NCBI GenBank assembly: GCA_009869945.1 | Contig: WIXG01000253.1 | Location: 52,554 to 116,553 of the forward strand | Length of the DNA stretch: 64,000 bases | Direction of reading: 5' to 3' | Source of the DNA: Mesaphorura yosii | Lineage: Eukaryota; Arthropoda; Collembola; Poduromorpha; Tullbergiidae | In this document: piece after piece, positions 34,355 to 44,518 of the stretch | Layout of the letters: every line of letters begins with the position of its first letter | Position numbering within the stretch: position 1 is the first letter of the stretch | The notes under the pieces: generated by a model | What the model saw: the letters and a program-made list of their open reading frames with translations, nothing else | What the model was told of the DNA's origin: nothing | Database searches by the model: none | Translations under genes and position numbers: made by a program

Positions 34355-35618
34355 TGCTACTTCATGCATACAAAGTACTCGGATTCGACAAAATTCCATT
34401 TAATATATTAGTTTATAAAAATAAATTCTGGCAGATTCGCAGAACAGAAATAAATTGTGGTTTGACTCTAGCGTTAGCTTTTCTGGTGAATGTTTTTCAG
34501 CGCAGCGCAGATGTTCCATATTTTTAAATGTTAATTTACTGATAATTGAGTGCAAACCACAGTAATTCAACAAGAAATATGCAGCAGATGCGTAGGGAAC
34601 ATGCATAAGCATTTTCCAGCTAACTGATCATAATCGTATAGTGGTGATTATCATTTCTAGAAGACATATCAGAGTCTTAGGCTCGGCTTCCAGAATTTTG
34701 ACAATGAATCACGACCTTTATTGAATGTGTTTAAATACCAGCTAAATTAATTTTACTTAAAAATTAAGCATTTCAATAAAGACTGTTTGAGTTGAGGTTG
34801 AAGCCAAGCGGCGATTGTAAAAATGTTTTCTCGTTCTCAATCAAACAGAGTACGTACGTAAACTAGTACGTCTTTAGGCTGTGCAAATCAGGAATCTCCG
34901 GAGACTATGAATTACCTTTACGAATACGATAGTGTTTCGGTACAATAAGATGCTGGGATATTGCGGGTGGGCAATGGGTAATGGCTTATATGTACATGTT
35001 TTGAACTTGCGTTGTCCTCTGTGCGCATTGAACCAACTGAGTTTCTCTTGTGAAGTTCTATGGAATTATAGATAATGACTATGATTTAGTAATGCGCTCA
35101 GCATTAACAAAAACGAGGAAAGCTGAACAAGTCAGAATCCATGATCATGCCCATCATGCACGAAGTAGAATTGATTGAAACAAGAAACATGTGCATACTG
35201 CAGAGGCTTCATGAATAATAAGTAATGAGACGAATGCAGGAAATTCAACGCGTCCATTCTCATGATCTCGGTGTGAGAAAGCCCGTCAGCGTTAATGATA
35301 CGATTTATGGCATTTAATTGTATGACGATTGCACGGCACAGGTTGCGATGTCGATGCATATTCACACGCTTAGTACTTCACCCACCTCTGGTACCTTGAG
35401 TCATAGAATTCCAGCCAAAAGGAGATTTCAATGCCATCCATAACGTAATCGGACGTGTGTGACCAGTCTTTCAATAGGTCGAACCGGACGTTAAACGAGA
35501 GATGGTCATGCCAAGAACAAAAGCCAATTGTCATTGTGAACTATTTCGTACGCCAATTAAAAACCTAACAAAGATCCCGTACATCGTCAATTAAACCAGG
35601 AACCAGTTTGATTGATAA
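34355..35618. other. Intergenic, no gene seen
   Basis: About 1.26 kb, AT-rich unique sequence. The minus-strand frames at 34400-34612 and 35132-35365 lack start context, splice sites and domain resemblance. Confidence 0.45.
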
Positions 35619-36124
35619 ATGAGTTTGTCCCACAACTCATCCGGTGTTAATCAGTCGTGCAGAATTCCTTCCTCGTGCAAGTTGAACGAGAAAATCCAGG
35701 AGATACGTTACATCAAAATGGGTAAGCTCGCTCTTCTCTTCTTAAACCTGAGACAAATATTGATGTTGGCAGATGAAGTTTTGATGTTAATCTTCTGTCA
35801 CAGCAAAGGTGCTTGAGAAACGTGAACTGATCGTGGCCACATCGGCCGCGATCATCGCCGTACTTATCATGCTCAGTTGCATGGCGTTCGTCGGAATGGT
35901 CACACTCCAATTTATGCAGCTGCCAACTGCATACGTGGTGGGCAACACAACCGGGTACAAAATTTCCTTACTCTTTAATAATAATCTGCAACTAAACTCT
36001 AAATTCCTAAACTCTATTTTTCTCGGAATGAAGCCTCGTGACAGCTGATGCGGGTCCGATGGGCGTCTTCACGATTGAGCCAAACATGCAAATGAAGATG
36101 AAAGTGCATTTGACGATGGAATGA
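35619..36124 (+). CDS. Small single-pass membrane protein, unknown
   Basis: Exons: 35619-35721, 35804-35954, 36034-36124; 114 residues, phases 1 and 2. The hydrophilic N-terminal region (about 40 residues) is followed by one long hydrophobic helix (LIVATSAAIIAVLIMLSCMAF) and a short C-terminal part with GNTTG and a Met-rich end (MQMKMKVHLTM). The predicted form is type II or signal-anchored. The last acceptor (AAG at 36031-36033) is unusual but is the only one keeping frame past CCTCGTGACAGC. I do not recognise the family. An AATAAAG signal lies near 36189. Confidence 0.5.
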
Positions 36125-36813
36125 GTTTATTAATTCGGCGCAAGTACAATTATAATGCAAGTGTATAACAATTTATTGTGATGCTAAAATAAAGTCAGAT
36201 TGCTCGAATTTCTCTCACTACCAATTATTTGCAACTAGAAATTTCACAGACACGATTTAACTCTGCGCCATCAGGTAATGACGGTAAATTCTGTCGCACT
36301 TTAGTCGGATACATAATTTTCGTTAATGAAATAAACAAGTATTCCCAGCGCTAATTTTAATATCTGCTAATGTCCTTGAGTACGAAACGGCAAGTTCATG
36401 TCTGCAGCCACTTCAAAGCATGGTTCAGAGCACTCATTGGTTTCACCATTTCAAGAAAGCATAACATTGTCATCTCATGGCATGAACTTTTAATGTGCCA
36501 AGCGTAATCTTTGTTCAACGTGGCACAAATTGCTTTTGACGGCCTTCTCATTCTGCACGGTGGTCTCTTACATTAACTTTTCCAAGGTAAAGACAAAAAT
36601 ATTTCAGTCGTATCTCTACTCTTGTAGGATCAAAACATCAAAAGGCCGAAACAAAAAACTCGGAATTTGAGAACGTTCCGAGGAGCTTTTCGAGCGTTTG
36701 GCTTTCGCCGTTCTCCTATAAATGGTTCTACACAAATGTTTCCTTTTTGGCAGAAGTAGAAGTGTAGCTTCGACAATTAATTTCAAGGAGAAACTGATTT
36801 GCAAAGTAAAGAA
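36125..36813. other. Intergenic, no gene seen
   Basis: About 690 bp between the small membrane protein and the esterase gene. The left end is 3' UTR and the right end must hold the esterase promoter. No other feature. Confidence 0.4.
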
Positions 36814-38278
36814 ATGCGGTGCATTATTAAGCCCGCACTCTTGATTTCAGTGTTACTGTGCATTTATTCGGTGAGTAATGTCCAGAGCTTCCAGAAACCG
36901 TTTTCACCTAGGTACACTCGTTTACGTAAGTGCTGGCAGACATTTCGTGGTATTCTGCAGTTCAAGCAGTTCAAAGGTTCCTGATTTGGTTTTCAGGTCG
37001 GTACAATGTGGACCCTCGGCTTGTGTCCGTCTCAGGATTATCCAACGGTGGGGGCTTCAGTACTCAAATGGGTTTCATTTACTCGTCTTTGATTTCAGGG
37101 GTCGGAGTATTTGCGGGATGTAAGCGTCTTGACTCTTACATGCAAGCCAGTTTCGACACCTGTTCAGTATCTCTTGCATTTTGCTCTTTTAGCTTCCTAC
37201 CCAGCGGCACACCTCGTATACAGCGGCCAACTCGTGAATTTGTTCAAAATACGTTACGCATATCCCGCAATGGAAGAGTGGTCACGGAAGGGCTTGATCG
37301 ATCCGCTGATCAACCTCAGGCGGACAAGAGTTTACGTGTTTCAAGGTCTTAAAGACCTTCTGGTTCCGAAATGTAAGCTTTAGAAGGTTCTTAATGTTTT
37401 GTACTTTAATTTATCATGCTAACTGGTCGTACCAATTTAGATTTCAATTATGACGTAGTCCGTGAATTCAAGCACTACGGCGCCGCGGTTAAAACATCGT
37501 TACAAGAAGTCGCCACCACACACTGCATCGTAAGACAAATCTTGTAGGTTCGTCGAAAGCTATTAGCTAGGAAAATTGCGTATTCTTTCAGCCTACGGAC
37601 AATTACCCTCCACAAGGTGATTATTTACCACAATTGGGATCCCTTGCCGGAGTATGCAATGCGGGTTACCAAGGAGTCAACCATATGTTCCATCATTTCT
37701 ATGGGCCAGCATTTGTATGGCCGCAGTCCAACAATGCCACACCGACTGGGCAGCTATTCAAGTATGACCAGAATGAATTCACGAAAAATGACTACGCTGA
37801 AGGAGCGTTATTGGCTGGTGCTGCATTCATCTACGTACCGCGGGCGTGCATTTGGAATTACCCCTGTAAATTGCATGTGGTGTTTCACGGAGCAAGTCAC
37901 TCACTCGCCCTTCGGTAATAATTAATACAGATGACATTCACAGATCTATTTTCTACTTTTTCTCAAACGTTACGATCTGCATTCAATCATTCAAGGGTCT
38001 TCACTGACGGATACAACGGACTTATCCATCATGCCGGGTTTTTGCAAGCTGCGGATGCGAACAACATAATCGTACTATTTCCTGAAGTGGCACCGCTGAA
38101 TATTCCGTCGTGGGACATTTGGGGCATCACCGGGAAATCATTTCGTAAGAACCACTTGCCGGCATGATCAACGCATAGAATTCATGTGCCTTTTATTCGT
38201 TTCTTTGTAGTGTGGAAAAATGGAACGCATCCACTGGCGATAGCGAAAATGATTAAACGAGTGGTATATGGCCATTAA
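36814..38278 (+). CDS. PHB-depolymerase-like secreted esterase
   Basis: Alpha/beta-hydrolase of the polyhydroxybutyrate depolymerase family, mainly known from bacteria and fungi; here in a gene with introns. Exons: 36814-36925, 36961-37119, 37193-37372, 37441-37529, 37592-37895, 37944-38144, 38211-38278; 370 residues. Signal peptide PALLISVLLCIYS. Core motifs in family order: YNVDPRLVSVSGLSNGGG (nucleophile Ser about 65 in GLSNG), VYVFQGLKDLLVP (acid Asp), THCIPTD, CKLHVVFHG, YNGLIHHAGFLQAADANNI, VLFPE, SWDIWGITG and LWKNGTHPLAIAKMI. Length and order match the bacterial enzymes that begin near a GIDP..VSGLS motif. Intron 1 as drawn is only 35 bp, so the first exon is uncertain. The WGITG region keeps the aromatic WDWWGY position only partly. 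The true substrate may be another ester. Confidence 0.85.
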
Positions 38279-40596
38279 CAGAGTTGCAAATGTCAAGTTG
38301 TGTCAATGTCGAATCAATTTTTGAGTAGAGTTGTTTTAAAAAAATGAATAAACGTCTGAATGTGGATCATATGAAACAAATACGTTTATTTTGCATAAAG
38401 ACTGCCGGCAAGTCTGGTGGTGAGAAAATTAAAATGGTTAAGGCATAAATAACATTTCGAAATTTCCTCGGTGTTCTTCAGTCGTTAGTCCCCACTGGGA
38501 CATTGGTCCGAAATGCCGGATTTGCTCATCTCATTAATTAATTGAAGTGCTGCTGGAAGTGTATTAATAATGGGTTGGCAAAAGTAGAAATGATATGAAT
38601 TGATAGCTTGCGACTTGTTTTTTGAAGGAGAGCTGACAATTTTCTAGACGTTCACGCTATAATTCATTTAGAGGACTGTGTCTGCGACGGACACCTTTTG
38701 CCTTTACACTGTACAGTGCCTTCTACTTGTGTGGCATCATTTAACACGGCGCTATTGCTATTTATGTCACGGCGTAAAGTTGTCGGACTTTGACGATAAG
38801 TGCTCTATAATTTCCCGTAATTTATAACTGTAATTATGTCCTTATGAATGTCACAGGGTGCTTGACATACGACGAGTGACAGCAAGATGAAGCTTTCATG
38901 ATACTGTAAGGTTTAAGGGCTATAAATAAAAGACTGATTGCTTGTCATTCGGACCAGACGAATCTTTAATCGATTTGACATCTTTCCGTTCAATAATCGA
39001 AAACATGTAATCATATATCGTATCCGACAGAAATTAAATATGCCTAACAAATAGGAATCACAGAAATTTATCGTTAATTGGGACTTGGATTGAACTATTT
39101 TTGCTAACGCTATAGTACAAATCGACCCAAGAATGAGCTGACCCTGGCCACGAAATAATTGCAATTGAAACGTTCATTTGTTTTTGGGTTAGATTTCATC
39201 AAGTCAATTAGTTACGATAAAAGATTGTGAAAATGTTCTTTTGCATGCTTACACAGCCTATCGTAAGAATTATGTCACGAACCAGGCAAAAAAGTACCCC
39301 AAGCTAAAGCAAAATATGATGAAAAAGCCTGATGAAATCAACGTGGTCAAATACTAACAAGACGAATTAAAATCCTCAAAGGGTAAGGAAAACGTGTGTG
39401 CTGGAGTGAGATTGCACGGGCACTGGACAACAAAAGGACTGGCTGTGGACCACGACTATTTACCACTTTACGATTGACTGATAACCATGAATTGAATGCC
39501 CAGCATGAAAAACACAACACGTACAATTGCTAGTAATCAAAGACTCTGATTTTATTGATTCTGACTAGACTGGACAATTAATTCGCGACGTACGACTCTA
39601 ATTCTAAATTAATTGACTACCGACTACGGACTATAACTCCAGAGCTGCTGAACTACTCTACCTCTCTGACTACTGACTGACTCTCTTCTCTTTCTGACTC
39701 TGACTCGCTTCTCTTTTCTTCTCTTTGACCGTTAACGGATAATTTATTCAATTCTAACTCGGACTGGAATTTAAATATAAATTCTCGCTCATTCCGTATG
39801 CGTACGCAAGAACGGGGACAGAGTCCTAAATTGCTGGATTTCTAAATTTCTCGACTCATCCGTCATGTGTCGCCTAATATTAAAAAAAAACAATTGTCGA
39901 GCCTCAATACTCAATAATTTACTTATAATTTTAAGATATAAGTCGTAATTTGAAGAATGAAGATGGAAAACCGGGTAGATAATTGCATGCCACTTTTTTC
40001 GTCGTCGAAAACAGTTATTACGCATTTCGTTTAGTAACAAAAACCATTCTTGGAAAAATTCGGGGACAAAAATGACTGTGACGGCGCCCCAGACTGCGAT
40101 GTTTGTCTGGCTTCTATAGACTCAATGTGGAGTGGAGCTTCTTCACTTCTGGAACGAGAATTCCAGAGTCAGATAAGCATTGCTCTTTTGCAAAGCTTTC
40201 GAGCATTCGTCCCCGAAGACACTGTCGACGATATAACTTCTGCTGCAAAAGCTGCTGAATACTGGTCCTGCGGCTTCTTGAAGTCAACCCGGTTATCAAC
40301 CTGAAATATAGATTATTTGGTTTCGTAATTTTACGATGCTCTGGAAAACCAGCTGTCGACTGCCGAGTATGAAAGAGACCATGAATATGACACAATCTTA
40401 GCTCTTGACATCATTTACTTGTGGTTTTTTGACCTGGGGTTTTCCATGCGCTTATTAATAGAAAATCACATTCAATGCTACCAAATGCAATGAGCTCACG
40501 ACCACGACCTTAAAGAAGTCATCTGATGTTAAAGAATGCGTTATAATAAAATGTTCATCGTCCAGGAGGATTGTTCATTCACTCGTGAGTGCTCAA
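38279..40596. other. Intergenic, no convincing gene
   Basis: About 2.3 kb. The esterase poly(A) signal AATAAACG lies near 38345. A pyrimidine-rich run of CTGACT/CTCTTCTCTT repeats spans 39640-39730. The plus frame at 40050-40304 (84 codons) is open, but neither its start nor its end looks spliced into a gene and I recognise no domain. Confidence 0.4.
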
Positions 40597-42167
40597 ATGG
40601 AAAAGAAATCGATCTGCGTAGTTGGTGCCGGCCCATCTGGCTTGTACATGCTGAAAAATGCATTGGATCAGCCGAATTGGAGCTGTACATTGTTTGAGCG
40701 AGCTTCCGATCTAGGTGGAATTTGGAAATTCACACCGGACAAAGGATCGCCCACAAGCAAAGATCTCTTTCCAAGTCCAGTTCATCGCGATCTTGTGTAA
40801 GGCATCGTTAGCAAGCCTTCTTGTGTTTTGATTTGATTCTTATGCCCCACTTAATTTCTTAAGAATGAATTCACCAAAACAAGTGTGCACATTTTTGGAT
40901 TACCCTTGGCCAGAAGCTCTTCCAACTTTTCCGACCAGGCAAGACGCCTTCGAGCATTTATCGAAATACGCAGAGGAGAACAAGTTACGTGAATACATAA
41001 AGGTGAGTGTCACAATCTTCGTAAGGTTAACGACCTTGCCCTACTCATGCTTTGTGTTCCGTGATAGTTTGACCAGGAAATCACTTTGGTTGAACCCGTT
41101 GACCCATCTGACCGAAACGGCACAAAATGGACTATGGTCACAAAATGCACCAAAACAAATGAAACGGCCGAGTACTCATTTGATAACGTCATAATTTGCA
41201 CTGGCCACGAAATGGTATCAAAAATACCCGTCATCGAGAATTTGGATTCATTTGAAGGAAAAGTGCTACACTCGTCAGAGTATTTGGAGCCCAGTCCGTT
41301 CAAGGACAAACGTGTCGTGCTTCGCAGTGCTGGTCCGTCTGGGTTAGACTTAATGTCCCACTTGAGAAGTGTTGCCAGCGACCTCGTGATCAGCACTGAA
41401 CAGAGCTCACACATATTTGAGATTGGATTGCCGGACAATGTGAAGTTAGTTTCTAAGATCAAATCGGCCACCAAAACTGGATTTCTTCTGGAGGATGGCA
41501 CAGAACTGACAAATATTGACTGTCTAATTTTATGCACAGGTACAGAAGTAGAAATTACTGAATTAATTAGACAGGCTGATGGGCCTATGACTCTAAAATG
41601 TCTGATCTTCACCAGGCTATGCATTCAACTACAAATTCCTATCGCCCGCTTGCGGATTGGAGCTTTCTCACGAAAACACAATTGTGCGACCACTTTATCG
41701 TCACATTGTGAACGCAAAGTACCCTGGATTGTGCTTTATTGGAATGATTTCGTATACGCCAGCATTCTATGCATCCAGTATTCAGGTACCGTTTCCTTGG
41801 AAGGTTTCATTGATGTTTGACGTGTAAAGAGGTCGCATAAAATTTTGACATGTTTCAGGTGAAATGGCTGGTCAAATTTCTGCAGGGCTCCACTCCGCCC
41901 TTGACCGAGTCAGACATGTATGCTGCAATCTACAGCCAGTCTTTACTACCGGGTCACAACGTTTATGAAGTGCAATGGGATTATTACAAGAAACTGGCAC
42001 AAGAGGCAGGAATTGCCTTCCTTCCATACATGGAGAAACTTTTCATATACGCTGTCACCAGACACTTCAGTGACTTTGTCAATTATCGAAAAGACAAATA
42101 TTTACAGGTGGACGACGAAAATTTCCTCACACAAATACACAAGCCAGACGGAATTCATGAAAATTAG
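40597..42167 (+). CDS. Flavin-containing monooxygenase (FMO)
   Basis: FAD- and NADPH-dependent N- or S-oxygenase, likely in xenobiotic or amine metabolism. Exons: 40597-40796, 40864-41002, 41068-41539, 41616-41785, 41859-42167; 429 residues, the usual size for arthropod FMOs. The FAD-binding GAGPSG is at residues 10-15. The FMO identity motif FxGxxxHxxxY is present as FEGKVLHSSEY (about 175-185). The NADPH-site loop reads RSAGPSGLD (about 199-207), where a GxGxxG glycine is replaced by Ser. The LCTGYAFNY box follows in exons 3-4. No C-terminal membrane anchor is seen. The start ATG is preferred over the in-frame GTG 12 bases upstream. AATAAATA lies about 80 bases after the stop. Confidence 0.9.
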
Positions 42168-42358
42168 TGACGTAAAACCTTGCTTTCGAAATTATCTATT
42201 GATTTCGACAATTATGAAAAAAATGTGCATAAATTTATTTTTTTTAATAAATATGTCGCTTCACACTACAACTCAAGTTACAACAGAAACCAATAGTTTG
42301 CCAGCGAATAAATAGTGATTGAATATCGTACTTAAGAAATTGGAACGTTAAAGGATTT

Positions 42359-43163
42359 TTACTTGCACCGTCCGTGTCCGTGTCCCCAGTCGAACTCTGC
42401 ACAGGGTGAGCACTGGCATACACAACGGTCACGGTCACGATCATAAAAACCGTCAGGTGAGTCCTTGTAGTTGATGGAGCGGCATTGGTCCCGACAGCCG
42501 CCGTTTCTTAATGCTGGTGCAAGAGAGCGGAGACCGTGACCACCGTCACCATGACACTCCTGAAATGTGGAAAGAAGGCTCGTTAGACCAATGACGAATA
42601 GTGCACCAGTAACTGAATAGTGCGCCAGTAACTGAATAGTGTTTCTTACCGGCACGACACAGCGGCACCAGCACTCGTCATGGCTGACGTACAGGAAGCC
42701 TCTTCCGTTTCTCTCGCAAAGACGGCTACAAACACCTTCTGGAGTACTTTCTGGGCGGCGATCCTCTTGCGTAATCTGTATGCTGGGCCATGGGATGAAG
42801 TTCTTGGTGGCAGATTCTGCAGGGGCTACTTTCGTTGACTTGTCAGCGACTGGAGCCACCTCTTCTTCGGAGCTGAACTCGGGCTCTCCAGCTTTCTCAA
42901 GCTCAGCTTCTCCAACTGTGTCCGCAACCGCGTCAGTGAGGACATCGGGAATTGAAATGGCGACCGGATCGGACTTCACGTCGACAGACGAAGGCGCTGG
43001 GACATCTTCCGCATACAGGACACCAAAAAACTGTAACGAAAAAAAAGAAGGAATTAGAAACGGGAAACAGGTGAATTCAAGGAGTCATTTCAGGCAGCAC
43101 ACACTAAATGAAGTTGCAACTTACCAGAGCAAGAAGGACGAACTTCAGACAAACTCGTCTCAT
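42359..43163 (-). CDS. Secreted protein with duplicated Cys motif, unknown family
   Basis: Exons: 43163-43125, 43030-42650, 42559-42359; 206 residues, both introns phase 0. A signal peptide spans exons 1-2 (LKFVLLALFFGVLYA). The next 90 or so residues are acidic, low-complexity and rich in Ala, Val and Glu. The C-terminal part holds two copies of a cysteine pattern: C-x3-C-x12-C-x-C-x-C (around CSRLCERNGRG...CWCRC) and C-x3-C-x17-C-x-C-x-C (around CRDQCRS...CVCQC), one on each side of the last intron. The tail GHGHGRCK is His/Gly-rich. I do not recognise the fold. Its stop lies about 190 bp from the FMO stop on the other strand (tail to tail). Intron 2 contains a roughly 21 bp tandem duplication (CAGTAACTGAATAGTG twice). 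Confidence 0.7.
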
Positions 43164-44518
43164 TTTCTCAGTCCTGCGTTGCAAATGTGTATGAAATAGA
43201 AATGACACTCGCCCTCTTCAAGAGAAGAACTGCTCAAATCGGCTTCTGAATCGGAAATGACAAATTTGCCTGATGAATTCATCAATTTATGCTCTCCGAA
43301 AAATAAAATTAGAATTTTGCAACGGTTTTGTTCATCAATAACGCCTGAAAATAAGATAAGAGTAACTGTGTCTTCCATTCATCCGACGCACTTGTGTGTC
43401 GTGTGTATGAGCGGTTAGTGGGATTCTTAACGGGTTCTAAAGGTTCAAAAGCCCAAGAATCCTTAAGGACTGCGGTGCAGTCACTCAGCCGTAAAAGTAC
43501 ATTTCCGTGCCTTAATCCTTTACAGTAGGTTACTACGACTCTTCCTGCTACAAATATAGAATGAGGAACCCAGATGAGAGATCCCGTTTTATGTCTTCTT
43601 CCGCAAATACGAACAGCATAAAGTGTGTTTCGTGAGATATTTCTCAACTGCAGTTTTGAGCCGAATTGTCATTGAAGTACCTTCTTGTATGTACTTCTTG
43701 TGATAATTTGGATTGGGTTATTGTTTGTTACATTCTCAGACTTAGAAATCTTTTGGTTCTTGTCACCTGAGTGCTTAGCTTAGCTACGATCAACGATTTC
43801 TTCGTATATGCCAATATGCACTTCTTCGCCATTTAAGTAATACCAAATCTCAGAAAATAAGCATGAGCGGTAGATAAAAAGTTCCGTGCCACATTTACAA
43901 TGAACATTGAAGCTGACCTTGAGACGATTTCCTCACTTTGATTTCGGACAGTGAAACAATCTTTAAAAGAACACTAGCTGGCGAATTATTAATGATCGCC
44001 CGCTTTCGGTGCTTTCTTACGTAGTGTAATACAGCTATCTTCCTCGGGAAAAGAGAGTCACGGACAACAGACACGAGAGATCAGATGCTGCTGCTCCTGC
44101 GTTTGCATTCGGATTCGGATTTCAATTGGGAGGGAGGGCCCAGAACTGGCGAGGACGAGTCACGAGTACAGGGGAGGGTTCTTTCCATCCCCGTTTTTCG
44201 TGTATCCATTCAGACTCCTGCTCGCATCCGCATATAGTGCTTGTGCTTACTCGAAATTCGGAGAGCAACAGGAATAGCAACTGCTCGCATGCATAATGAA
44301 ACACCGCACTGCTCACCGCCAAGCGACCACCTGATCTTTTCACGTTCGATCCGATCCTCGTCCCCGATCATTCGTCTTTCTCCTGGCGCAGAGTCTAGTC
44401 AAGCCAATTCAAAAACTAAAGTTCTCTACTCTAGTCATCTATTCAGAATCAAGTCAACTTAGTAAATGTGTGATTTCTTTAACTGGTCTAGTCATAAATT
44501 GTGAATTGGGCTCCTGCA
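43164..44518. other. Upstream region of LMX1 and Cys-motif gene
   Basis: About 1.35 kb between divergent genes. It contains a minus-strand fragment that may derive from a retrotransposon (43400-43650, separate entry). Towards the right it holds the LMX1 5' UTR and promoter. No further gene seen. Confidence 0.4.
43400..43650 (-). pseudogene. Possible LTR-retrotransposon polyprotein scrap
   Basis: A minus-strand open frame resembles the linker between protease and reverse transcriptase in Ty3/gypsy-type polyproteins: a VR..TGSLIWVP segment, a GLRHGNVLLRLSD segment and an ending FEPLEPV. No protease or polymerase motif is next to it, so at most this is a relic. The similarity is weak and judged from pattern alone. 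Confidence 0.25.

Noticed and set aside
39640..39730. CTGACT/CTCTTCT-rich stretch as a possible LTR
   Set aside because: No second copy, no TG...CA ends and no primer-binding site were seen in the window.
40050..40304. 84-codon acidic frame upstream of the FMO
   Set aside because: Does not join the FMO exons and matches no family; both strands are open here.
41010..41624. 204-codon minus-strand frame
   Set aside because: Antisense shadow of the main FMO exon.
42639..43199. 186-codon plus-strand frame
   Set aside because: Shadow of the Cys-motif gene exon 2; Ser/Thr-rich by composition only.
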